Assembly (NCBI GenBank): GCA_022446795.1
Contig: JAKVBX010000009.1
Span: 65,142-129,141, forward strand
Direction of reading: 5' to 3'
DNA length: 64,000 nucleotides
From: Phycisphaerales bacterium
GTDB taxonomy: Bacteria; Planctomycetota; Phycisphaerae; Phycisphaerales; SM1A02
The notes under the pieces: generated by a model
What the model saw: only the letters and a program-made list of their open reading frames with translations
Databases searched by the model: none
What the model was told of the DNA's origin: nothing
Shown: in pieces, positions 16,178 through 24,074 of the stretch
Position numbering within the stretch: position 1 is the stretch's first letter
Layout of the letters: the number at the start of each line of letters is the position of its first letter
Program-made: the position numbers and the translations under genes

Positions 16178-18220
16178 ATGCCACCTGCCGCCCGATCTCG
16201 ATCCAGGACCCCGGTCACCCCGGAGTCGCTTCACGACCTGGTGTTGCTGGGTGCCCCCGCCCTGTCTCCTGACGGCTCGCGGGTCGCCTTCGTGCACAAG
16301 CACATCGGCAAGAAGAACAACTACGTGACGAACATCTGGATGATGGACACCGATCGCGGCGAGCCCTTCCAGTTCACGGCCGGGGACCGAGATGGTGCCC
16401 CGGTCTGGTCACCCGACGGCAAGTCCCTCGCATTCGTCGGCGGACGCGAGAAGGGCGCGCCACAGGTCTACGTGATGCCCTCTGACGGTGGCGAAGCACG
16501 GGCGTTGACCGAGCTTCCGGAGGGTGCCATCTACCAGCTCAAGTGGGCTCCCGATGGCAGGCACCTGGCCTTCTGTTTCCGTGAGCAGGCCGAGGACCTG
16601 ACCCAGGCCGCGAGCAAGGACCGTACGGAAGCCGGCGGCACGACGCCCCCACTGGTGACCGAGGACATCTTCTACCGCCTGGATGGCGATGGTTACTTCG
16701 GGGAGCGCCGCTTCAAGCTCTTCGTCGTTGATGTCGCTGACGGGAAGCACACCATGGTCTACGGCAAGGACACCATGGGCTTCTTTGAATATGACTGGTC
16801 GCCTGATGGCCGTCGCCTGGCGATCGCCACCAACCGTCACAAGAAGGCCTTTCATCGGCCCGATCGATACGAATTGCTGATCCTCGACCTGGCCTCGGGA
16901 ACGCTCACGCCCATCCCCAACATGCCCGAGGGCCCCAAGGCCAGCCCCACGTGGTCACCCAACGGCCGCTTCATCGCCTATGCCGGACGCGTGGGCAAGG
17001 ACTGGACCTACAGCACGGAGAACCTTGGGCTCTGGGTCTGCGATGTCCGCAGTGGACGCGCTCGCTGCCTGACCGACGGAACCGACTGGTGCCTGATGGC
17101 CGCCACGCTGTCCGATACGAGCGAGGCGAGCTTCGATGCCTGGCTGAAGTGGTCCGGCAATGACCGGGTACTGGCCCGGATCGGATGGCACGGCGAAGCC
17201 CATATCGCCCGGTTCGATCGTCGCGGCAACAGCAAGCCCCGGACGCTGACCCTCGGCCGGATCGTGATCGCCCCGACAAACCTCTCCGCCGATGGGCGAC
17301 GAATCGTGATGACGGTGGATCAGCCCACGGCGCCCTCCGAAATCCACGTGGGTCGCATCACGGCCAATGGCATCACGATGAAGAAGCGAACGAGCTTCAA
17401 CGACGACTTCGTCAAGCGACACAGCATCGCCAAGCCCACGACGCACTGGGTCCGGTCAGCGGATGGCACGCGTGTCCAGGCCTGGGTCATGCGACCACCG
17501 ACTGGACGCGGCAAGCGACACCCCGGCATTCTCGAGGTCCATGGTGGCCCCCACGCCCAGTACGGCTGGGGCTTCTTCCACGAGTTCCAGGTTCTCGCCA
17601 ACGCCGGCTACGTCGTGGTGTACTCCAACCCACGCGGAAGCAAGGGCTACGGCCGTGACTTCTGTCATGCGATTCGCGGCGCCTGGGGCACGGTTGACTG
17701 GGAAGACATCCACGCCGTCGCCAAGTGGATGCAGACCCGCGAGTTCATCGATACCAAGCGAATCGGCATCATGGGCGGCAGCTATGGCGGATACATGACC
17801 AACTGGGCCATCGGCAGCACGGACATGTTCACGGCAGCCATTACCGATCGCTGCGTGAGCAATCTTGTCAGCATGGCCGGCAACAGCGACTTCCCGCTGG
17901 AGCCCAACAAGTACTGGCCCGGCAATGCCTGGGACAAGCCCGAGGGCCTCTGGGCCAGCAGTCCCATTCGACTCATGGGCAACGCCCGGACCCCGACCCT
18001 GGTCATCCACTCCGAGGGCGACCTCCGGTGCAACATCGAACAGGGCGAACAGGTCTTCACGGCCCTGAAGCAGCAGAACGTCCCCGCCCGGTTCGTGCGA
18101 TACCCCCGGGAAACCAGCCATGGAATGAGCCGTGGCGGACCACCGGACATGCGGCTGCATCGACTCGATGAGATCCTGACCTGGTGGAAGCGATGGTTCT
18201 CGGGGAAGAAGCGGCGATGA
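16178..18220 (+). CDS. S9-family prolyl oligopeptidase / acylaminoacyl-peptidase
   Basis: The protein has 680 residues with no obvious signal peptide. Residues 20-400 contain WD40-like beta-propeller repeats (APVWSPDGKSLAFVGG, YDWSPDGRRLAIATN, SPTWSPNGRFIAYAG). Residues about 440-680 are an alpha/beta hydrolase: ILEVHGGPHAQYGW forms the oxyanion region, GIMGGSYGGYMTNW holds the nucleophile near Ser535, HSEGD the Asp near 615, and TSHGM the His near 648. Family members cut small peptides at prolyl or acylated N-terminal residues. The stop codon overlaps the start of the BtpA-family gene, implying translational coupling. Confidence 0.92.
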   Translation: MPPAARSRSRTPVTPESLHDLVLLGAPALSPDGSRVAFVHKHIGKKNNYVTNIWMMDTDRGEPFQFTAGDRDGAPVWSPDGKSLAFVGGREKGAPQVYVMPSDGGEARALTELPEGAIYQLKWAPDGRHLAFCFREQAEDLTQAASKDRTEAGGTTPPLVTEDIFYRLDGDGYFGERRFKLFVVDVADGKHTMVYGKDTMGFFEYDWSPDGRRLAIATNRHKKAFHRPDRYELLILDLASGTLTPIPNMPEGPKASPTWSPNGRFIAYAGRVGKDWTYSTENLGLWVCDVRSGRARCLTDGTDWCLMAATLSDTSEASFDAWLKWSGNDRVLARIGWHGEAHIARFDRRGNSKPRTLTLGRIVIAPTNLSADGRRIVMTVDQPTAPSEIHVGRITANGITMKKRTSFNDDFVKRHSIAKPTTHWVRSADGTRVQAWVMRPPTGRGKRHPGILEVHGGPHAQYGWGFFHEFQVLANAGYVVVYSNPRGSKGYGRDFCHAIRGAWGTVDWEDIHAVAKWMQTREFIDTKRIGIMGGSYGGYMTNWAIGSTDMFTAAITDRCVSNLVSMAGNSDFPLEPNKYWPGNAWDKPEGLWASSPIRLMGNARTPTLVIHSEGDLRCNIEQGEQVFTALKQQNVPARFVRYPRETSHGMSRGGPPDMRLHRLDEILTWWKRWFSGKKRR

Positions 18221-19017
18221 GCAGCTTTCCGGAGAAACTCCCCGCCGGCGGACTGCTCATCGGCATGGTGCACCTGCGTGCCCTGCCGGGCACCCCTCGC
18301 CAGGCGGATGGCATGGCGGAGATCGAGGAGATCGCGCTCCGCGAGGCCATGGCGCTCGCCGATGCGGGCTTCGATGCGATCCTCATCGAGAACATGCATG
18401 ACCTGCCCTACCTGAATCGCCAGGTCGGTCCCGAGATCGTGAGTGCCATGACGCGCGTCGCCACCGTCATTCGCAGCGCCGTGGAATGCCCCATCGGCAT
18501 CCAGGTCCTGGCCGGTGCCAACCACGCCGCACTGGCCATCGCGCACTGCTGCGGACTGGACTTCATTCGCGCAGAAGCCTTCGTGCATGCTCACGTAGCG
18601 GACGAGGGCCTGATGAATGCCGACGCCGCCGAGATCCTGCGGGAACGCAAGCGGCTTGGCGCAGAGAACATCGCCATCCTCGCCGACATCTGCAAGAAAC
18701 ACGCCAGCCACGCCATCACGTCGGATCTCTCGCTGGCCGACCATGCCAAGGCCGCGTCATTCTGCGGCGCCGATGGCGTGATCGTCACCGGCAACGCCAC
18801 CGGCGAACCCGTGGACACCAGCGACCTGGACGCCGTGCGGAACGCCTGCGATCTGCCGGTCCTGGTGGGCTCGGGCGCAACGGCCGCCTCGATCCCGGGA
18901 CTGCTTGAGCAGGCCCACGGTGTGATCGTCGGGAGCGACCTCAAGATCGATGGCCAATGGGACAATGACCTGGATCCTGCCAGGGTCGAGGCCGTGGTCG
19001 CCGCGCGTCCCCGGTAA
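18217..19017 (+). CDS. BtpA/SgcQ-family protein
   Basis: The ATG at 18217 overlaps the TGA of the S9 peptidase in ATGA; a longer frame from 18184 is not needed. The 266-residue protein is a TIM-barrel-like BtpA family member: LLIGMVHLRALPGTPR at the N-terminus, DAILIENMHDLPYL, IGIQVLAGANHAALAIA, FIRAEAFVHAHVADEG and LPVLVGSGATAASIP. BtpA was described as a photosystem I biogenesis factor in cyanobacteria, but the family is widespread in non-photosynthetic organisms, where its role is unclear. Complete and of typical length. Confidence 0.88.
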   Translation: MSSFPEKLPAGGLLIGMVHLRALPGTPRQADGMAEIEEIALREAMALADAGFDAILIENMHDLPYLNRQVGPEIVSAMTRVATVIRSAVECPIGIQVLAGANHAALAIAHCCGLDFIRAEAFVHAHVADEGLMNADAAEILRERKRLGAENIAILADICKKHASHAITSDLSLADHAKAASFCGADGVIVTGNATGEPVDTSDLDAVRNACDLPVLVGSGATAASIPGLLEQAHGVIVGSDLKIDGQWDNDLDPARVEAVVAARPR

Positions 19018-19022
19018 CACCG

Positions 19023-20255
19023 TCAGCCGTGCTTGGCCTTCAATTCCGCCAGGGCCTTGATCAGGCGATCCAGGTGGGCCTGTTCATGTGCGGCGGAGAT
19101 CTGAACGCGAAGCCGGGCGGTGCCCTCCGGAACCACCGGGTAGCCGAACCCGATGACGAAGACGCCCATGTCCAGCAGTTCATTGCTCATGGCAATGGCC
19201 TTGGCGGTATCCCCCACGATGATCGGGCAGATCGCCGTGGGACTCTGGATGACCTCGAAGCCTATCTCCCCGATGCCCTTTCGGGCATAGGCCACGTTGT
19301 CGCGGAGTTTCTGGACCATCCCGGGGTCATCCCGGAGCAGTTCGATCGCCCTGTTGGCGGAACACGCCACGGTCGTGGGCAGGGCATTGGAGAACAAGGT
19401 CGGGCGACCTCGCTGGACGATCATCTCGATGCCGGCCTTCGAGCCCGCGATGTAGCCACCGGCGCCGCCGCCAAGTGCCTTGCCCAGTGTCCCGGTGAAG
19501 AAGTCGATCTGATCACCGACCAGGCCGAAGTACTCATGGGTTCCACGACCGGTGTCACCCATCACCCCGGTGCCATGCGAATCGTCCACGACCAGCATCG
19601 CGCCGTACTCGTCACAGACGGCCCGAAGTTCATCGAGCTTGCCCAGGTCACCTTCCATCGAGAATACGCCGTCGGTCACGACCCAGGGAACACCCGTCAT
19701 GTCCGGATTGGCATGGGCCTGCTGCAGAACCTCGCGGAGGTGATCCATGTCACTGTGGCGATAGACCGCCTTGTGCAGACCCTTCTTGATGACCGTCGCC
19801 AACCGCATGCCATCAATGATGCAGGCATGGTTCAGTTCGTCGCTGATGATGATGTCACCGGGCTCGCACAGCGTCGGGAAGATCGCTTCGCTGGCCGTCC
19901 AGCAGGAGACGAACGTGTAGGCGGCCTCGACACCAAGGAAGCCCGCAATGGTGCGCTCCAGTCGCTCATGAGGCTCGAACGTGCCGCAGATGAAGCGGAC
20001 GGAAGCGGTTCCGGCACCGTACTGCTTCAGACCATCGAGACCGGCCTGCACCACCTCGGGGTGATTGGCGAGCCCCAGGTAGTTGTTCGAGCAGAAGCAG
20101 TCGACGGTGCCACGCCCACGCAATTCAATCGACGGCCCCATCGGCCCATCGATCATCTGCAGGTGCTTGAGCTGACCGGAGGACTCCAGTTCAGACAGGA
20201 CGCCAGTCGTTCGTGAGGCGAAGATGTCAGAGCCGCGTTCGTGCGTCATGGTCAT
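19023..20255 (-). CDS. kbl: Glycine C-acetyltransferase (2-amino-3-ketobutyrate CoA ligase)
   Basis: The protein has 410 residues, an alpha-oxoamine synthase of PLP fold type I. SNNYLGLANHPEV, YGAGTASVRFICGT, VVDDSHGTGVMGDTGRGT and FFTGTLGKALGGGAGGY (with the Schiff-base Lys) are all present. It cleaves 2-amino-3-ketobutyrate with CoA to glycine and acetyl-CoA, the second step of threonine breakdown. RGTHEYFGL fits Kbl better than biotin-pathway BioF. It lies 9 nt downstream of the SDR-type threonine dehydrogenase candidate, giving a two-step threonine-to-glycine operon. Confidence 0.93.
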   Translation of the reverse strand: MTMTHERGSDIFASRTTGVLSELESSGQLKHLQMIDGPMGPSIELRGRGTVDCFCSNNYLGLANHPEVVQAGLDGLKQYGAGTASVRFICGTFEPHERLERTIAGFLGVEAAYTFVSCWTASEAIFPTLCEPGDIIISDELNHACIIDGMRLATVIKKGLHKAVYRHSDMDHLREVLQQAHANPDMTGVPWVVTDGVFSMEGDLGKLDELRAVCDEYGAMLVVDDSHGTGVMGDTGRGTHEYFGLVGDQIDFFTGTLGKALGGGAGGYIAGSKAGIEMIVQRGRPTLFSNALPTTVACSANRAIELLRDDPGMVQKLRDNVAYARKGIGEIGFEVIQSPTAICPIIVGDTAKAIAMSNELLDMGVFVIGFGYPVVPEGTARLRVQISAAHEQAHLDRLIKALAELKAKHG

Positions 20256-20264
20256 GATGGTCTC

Positions 20265-21317
20265 TCAGGTCGTCGGGGCGTAGTGCTTGCGGATCGCGGG
20301 CACGATGTACTCCTCCATCGCGGCTTCCAGCCCCCATTTCTGCTGGAATCCCCAGTCGTTCCGGGCGCTGGAACAGTCCACGTCCCGCGGCCAGGAGTCG
20401 ACCAGGGCCTGTCGGCCCTCGTCCGGCTCGAAGGTGATGTTGCCCTCCGGGAAGTACTTCCGGATCAGCGCGGCGAAGTCGCCCGCCGAGGCCGAGAATG
20501 AACCGATGTTGTACACCGCGTGTGGCGGGGTATCGATCTGGGCAATCCGCAGCACCGCCTCAACACACTCGGGCATGGTCATCCAGGGGATCGTGGTGTC
20601 CTCCCGGACGAAACAGGCATAGTCCTCGCCCTTTGCCGCCGCATGCAGCATCTCGGGAACGTAGTCACTGGTTCCGCCCGACGGCCTGGTCTCCGCCGCG
20701 ATCACGCCCGGCAGGCGGAGACAACGGAAGTCCAGCAGGTGTTCCGGCCGCCCCTTGGCCACCTGGCGATAGTGCCGACTGTAGTAGCGGCCCAGCGACT
20801 CGCAGTAGAGCTTGTTGGCGCCGTACATCGTGATTGGTGAAAGGTGCTCGTTCTCACGCAGGGCACCCGCCTGCATCTTGTCCTCGACGGTGCGGATCCC
20901 ATAGACCGCGATCGTGCTCGGGAAGATGAACTTGACACGCGATCCCCAGCTCTCGCTGAGCCGAGCCGCCAACCGGAGCAGGTGGTACGTGCCCTGGACG
21001 TTGACATCGTGAGCAGTCTCGGGCACGTGTTCGGCACGTGAACTGAGCAGGGCCGCGAGATGGTAGATCTCGTTGGTCTCGTGCATCGTCAGCACGTGCT
21101 CCAGGAAGTTCTTGTCACAGACGTCGCCCAGGTGCACGGCATCGCACAGCTTGCGGGTCTCGTCAGGGACCTCGCGGAGATCCATGGCGACGATTGAGAC
21201 ATCATCGGCTCGCATCGAGGAAATCAGGCCGTGGCCGATTTCGCCGGCGGCACCGGTCACGAGAACGGAGCGTCGGGGGGCAGTCGAGGGCGTCATGATC
21301 AGTGGTGGCTCGGGCAT
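20265..21317 (-). CDS. NAD-dependent epimerase-like SDR, probable L-threonine 3-dehydrogenase
   Basis: The protein has 350 residues (or 343 from the second ATG at 21296). It is an extended SDR with VLVTGAAGEIGHGL for NAD binding, YHLAALLSS, IFPSTIAVYG, and the catalytic YGANK motif. Oxidation of L-threonine to 2-amino-3-ketobutyrate by UDP-galactose-epimerase-like dehydrogenases is established for some bacteria and archaea. Here the assignment rests mainly on the 9-nt spacing to kbl. Alternatively it could be a nucleotide-sugar epimerase. A TACAAT element on the minus strand at 21347-21342 may be its -10 box, overlapping the divergent radical SAM gene's promoter. Confidence 0.75.
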   Translation of the reverse strand: MPEPPLIMTPSTAPRRSVLVTGAAGEIGHGLISSMRADDVSIVAMDLREVPDETRKLCDAVHLGDVCDKNFLEHVLTMHETNEIYHLAALLSSRAEHVPETAHDVNVQGTYHLLRLAARLSESWGSRVKFIFPSTIAVYGIRTVEDKMQAGALRENEHLSPITMYGANKLYCESLGRYYSRHYRQVAKGRPEHLLDFRCLRLPGVIAAETRPSGGTSDYVPEMLHAAAKGEDYACFVREDTTIPWMTMPECVEAVLRIAQIDTPPHAVYNIGSFSASAGDFAALIRKYFPEGNITFEPDEGRQALVDSWPRDVDCSSARNDWGFQQKWGLEAAMEEYIVPAIRKHYAPTT

Positions 21318-21342
21318 ATTCTTGGGTCAGGAAGACGGGCCA

Positions 21343-21372
21343 TTGTAATGATTCCCGGGGACCCCCTATCCT
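21343..21372 (+). promoter_or_regulatory. Candidate promoter of the RlmN/Cfr-like gene
   Basis: TTGTAA at 21343-21348, an 18-nt spacer and TATCCT at 21367-21372; the start codon follows after 9 nt, so the mRNA would be nearly leaderless. The TTGTAA box overlaps the minus-strand TACAAT of the divergent gene. Confidence 0.45.
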
Positions 21373-21381
21373 GAGGCGTTG

Positions 21382-22419
21382 ATGGCGACCATGACCCTCC
21401 AGTTTGACGATCTCCTCGCCCGGACCCGGGCCCATTGCCGGGAGGCGGCCCGGGAGGCCTCCATCCCGCAGGACCGGGCGGACGCCGCCTGGCTGGACAT
21501 CCACCGCCACGGACAGCAACGCCCGGAGCCTCGGCCCATCACGCGGACCGTCCGGGAAGGCGAGACCATCAAGTTCACCATGCAACTGGCGGACGGCCAC
21601 GAGACCGAGTCGGTGATCCTCCCGATGCAGGGCCGGACCGGTCGGCCACGGACCACCCTGTGCCTCTCCTCCCAGGTCGGCTGCGCCCTGGGGTGCGGCT
21701 TCTGTGAGACCGCTGCCATGGGATTGGTTCGCAACCTGGAGCCCGCCGAGATTCTCGACCAGTGGCATGCCGCTCGATTTCGACTGGACGCCAAGATCAC
21801 GAACATCGTCTTCATGGGCATGGGAGAACCCATGGAGAATCTCGACGCGGTCCTGGCTGCCATCGAGGTGCTCACGGATCGCTCCGGCGCCGGGATCCCG
21901 GCCTCGCGCATCTCGGTTTCAACCGCCGGCCGAATCGCCGGCATCGACCGATACCGCGAGTTCATGTCACGCGACGACTTCAGACAACTCAGGTTGGCCG
22001 TTTCCGTGAATGCCCCCAACGAGCCGATCCGTCGTGACCTGATGCCCATCACCCGAGCGGAGCCGCTGGAGGAATTGCGCCAGGCGATGAACCGGTGGCT
22101 TCAGTGCGGCGGCCGCACCATCCTCGTGGAGTACGTCCTGATCCCCGGCGTCAATGACGCCGACGATCATCCCGCGATGCTGGCCGCCTGGCTGGACGGC
22201 ATGGACTGCCGCGTCAACGTGATCCCCTACAACCCCCGGCGGGATTCCCCCTGGCCGGCACCGGATGAAGCGCAGGTTGAACAGTTCATCGCCCGGCTCC
22301 GCGACTCGGGATGTCATGTGAATCGACGTCGAACCATGGGGCGGGACGTCATGGCTGCCTGCGGCCAGCTTGGCCGCCCGGACATCCGCCGAAGAGTTCC
22401 ACTGCGTATCCCGTCCTGA
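21382..22419 (+). CDS. RlmN/Cfr-family radical SAM rRNA methyltransferase
   Basis: The protein has 345 residues from the ATG at 21382; ATG 21391 is also possible. The [4Fe-4S] motif is CALGCGFC (Cys101, 105, 108) in SSQVGCALGCGFCETAAMG, followed by NIVFMGMGEPMENLDAV and the C-terminal RRTMGRDVMAACGQL, whose Cys is the methyl-carrying catalytic residue in this family. These enzymes methylate C2 (RlmN) or C8 (Cfr) of A2503 in 23S rRNA. The N-terminal region is shorter than in E. coli RlmN, and sequence cannot separate RlmN from Cfr-like activity here, so no symbol is given. It is convergent with the gene ending at 22435. Confidence 0.85.
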   Translation: MATMTLQFDDLLARTRAHCREAAREASIPQDRADAAWLDIHRHGQQRPEPRPITRTVREGETIKFTMQLADGHETESVILPMQGRTGRPRTTLCLSSQVGCALGCGFCETAAMGLVRNLEPAEILDQWHAARFRLDAKITNIVFMGMGEPMENLDAVLAAIEVLTDRSGAGIPASRISVSTAGRIAGIDRYREFMSRDDFRQLRLAVSVNAPNEPIRRDLMPITRAEPLEELRQAMNRWLQCGGRTILVEYVLIPGVNDADDHPAMLAAWLDGMDCRVNVIPYNPRRDSPWPAPDEAQVEQFIARLRDSGCHVNRRRTMGRDVMAACGQLGRPDIRRRVPLRIPS

Positions 22420-22434
22420 TCGTGCCGGACTGGC

Positions 22435-23976
22435 CTATCGCCCTCGCCCGCCACGTCCGCCGGGACCGCCTCCGCGTCCACCGGGACCACCACCGCGTCC
22501 GCCACGACCGCCACGGCCCTCGGCTCCGCCACGGCCCCCGCGACCTTCCGCACCACCGCGACCTGGAGCAGAACGGACGGATGACAACTTGGAGTACCGG
22601 CTCTGGCCGATGATCCCCTGGAGGCGTTCCATCATGACGGCTTCCCAGGACTGCAACTCCGTCCGGCCATCGGTCCCAGGCTGTGCGAGTTGATCCGCCT
22701 CGAAGTCCACGGCCGGGATCACGCTCTCACCGACCCGTCGGCGAGTGCTCAACAGGCGATTGGTGTCCTGCAACTGCCACTCGTAGGAAGAGCGAACGGC
22801 GAAGTCCAGCATCCAGTCAATAGCCTCGATACGCAGTTCTTCAACAGCCGCACGCTCACCATCCTCGAGGGGTGGCCGAGCAGCCAGGGACTCCTCGATG
22901 GCACGAAGAATCTTGCTGCGGGCAAAGACAGACGGGTAGATCTTCCCGAGGACCACTTCCCTGAAATTCCGGCTGCTCTCGACACTCAGTACGTCGGCGA
23001 TCTGCTGGATATAACTCAGGTTGACATCACGGACCGCCTCACGGAGCGCCAACTCGTGACGAGCCGCATTCATCCAGGTTGGAGCTGAACGACCGCTCCC
23101 ACCGGCGATGTACCCACGGATGACATCATCAAATCCAACCTGTCTCGCCACGATCGCGTCGTTCGCTGCCCGTTTCCATGCCGCGATGACGGGAGCCGCC
23201 GCGGCCTTCTCTTCGTCGGTGAACGGCTGGGCCCGGACATAGCCATCGAGATCGAGGGCCTCGCCATTCAGTTCGCCCCGCTGGATTTCCCGGTTGAGCC
23301 GGATATCGATCATGACCGGCTCCATGTATGCCGCCTGCTCGGGCTCCAGGAAGGCCACGAACTCGGCCTGCAGATCCCCCGCCAGCTGATCCCGCGTGGC
23401 CACCCAGGTCTCGAACAGGCCCAGGTACTCATTGAAGTACCCGCCCCAGTCCATGGCCGCTGCCTTGGCTCGATCAAACTCGTTGATCTGCTGGCGAATC
23501 TCAACCATGGCGTCGCGCAATGCCTGCTGCTTCTGCTGGTAGTCATCACCACCGTTGCGGCGGGCCTGTTGAAGTTCCTGCTGCAGTCGCCTGATGGTGG
23601 CCTGGGCTTCCTTCTTCTGGGCCTCGATGTCCTCGACGCCATCGGAGTCAGGGGTCAGCTTGGACACGGCCTCGCGATACGCGCTGCTGCCTTCTCGAAA
23701 GGAATCCTGGTAACTGGTCAGCATCATCTCGACGACGACCTTCATGGACTCGTCGACACCAAGCCCGGTGACGAATGCATTGAGATCGGCAGTCTGGACG
23801 ATCGGGCGAGCCTGGCCCAGGTCCGGCAACTCCACCGTGCGGACCTGCCGCCCGGCTGGATGCTCCGAAGGCCGGCCCCGCTGGGCCATCGCCGGTGTCG
23901 CCAGGCCCCAGAGCACGAGCAGGCCCATCACGGCCACACTGATCGTGTTCCTGTTCCATCTCCTGCTGTCAACCAT
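22435..23976 (-). CDS. Secreted helical protein with an RGG-repeat C-terminal tail, function unknown
   Basis: From the ATG at 23976 (GGAGAAGG upstream) the protein has 513 residues. A signal peptide ends near ATPAMA. Residues about 80-190 are coiled-coil-rich (QATIRRLQQELQQARR). Residues 290-350 contain REAVRDVNLSYIQQI and FREVVLGKIYP, which align with RTALVDANLDWLE and FRAYALGRIFP of the next protein (24075-25580), so the two look paralogous. The last 42 residues are almost only Gly and Arg with Ala-Glu and Pro interruptions, in short tandem repeats. I do not recognise a family. An exported protein with such a basic tail could bind polyanions or the envelope. Confidence 0.75.
   Translation of the reverse strand: MVDSRRWNRNTISVAVMGLLVLWGLATPAMAQRGRPSEHPAGRQVRTVELPDLGQARPIVQTADLNAFVTGLGVDESMKVVVEMMLTSYQDSFREGSSAYREAVSKLTPDSDGVEDIEAQKKEAQATIRRLQQELQQARRNGGDDYQQKQQALRDAMVEIRQQINEFDRAKAAAMDWGGYFNEYLGLFETWVATRDQLAGDLQAEFVAFLEPEQAAYMEPVMIDIRLNREIQRGELNGEALDLDGYVRAQPFTDEEKAAAAPVIAAWKRAANDAIVARQVGFDDVIRGYIAGGSGRSAPTWMNAARHELALREAVRDVNLSYIQQIADVLSVESSRNFREVVLGKIYPSVFARSKILRAIEESLAARPPLEDGERAAVEELRIEAIDWMLDFAVRSSYEWQLQDTNRLLSTRRRVGESVIPAVDFEADQLAQPGTDGRTELQSWEAVMMERLQGIIGQSRYSKLSSVRSAPGRGGAEGRGGRGGAEGRGGRGGRGGGPGGRGGGPGGRGGRGR
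22438..22566 (-). repeat. Gly/Arg tandem repeats encoding an RGG tail
   Basis: The DNA is a degenerate CCG/CCA/CCT-rich repeat on the plus strand. The encoded units are RGGAEGRGG twice, then GGPGGRG twice, then RGGRGR at the end. Repeat-number variation between relatives would be expected. Confidence 0.75.
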
Positions 23977-24074
23977 GACCTTCTCCTTCCACCAGCCGTG
24001 GCCCGACCCCCTGTACGAGCACTGCTGCTGGTCTCTCCCCGGCAATCCTCGATCTTCCGACCTGACGGGGCCCA

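Noticed and set aside
22438-22566. Degenerate repeats considered as a CRISPR-like array
   Set aside because: Units are short, have no spacers and keep the reading frame of the RGG tail.
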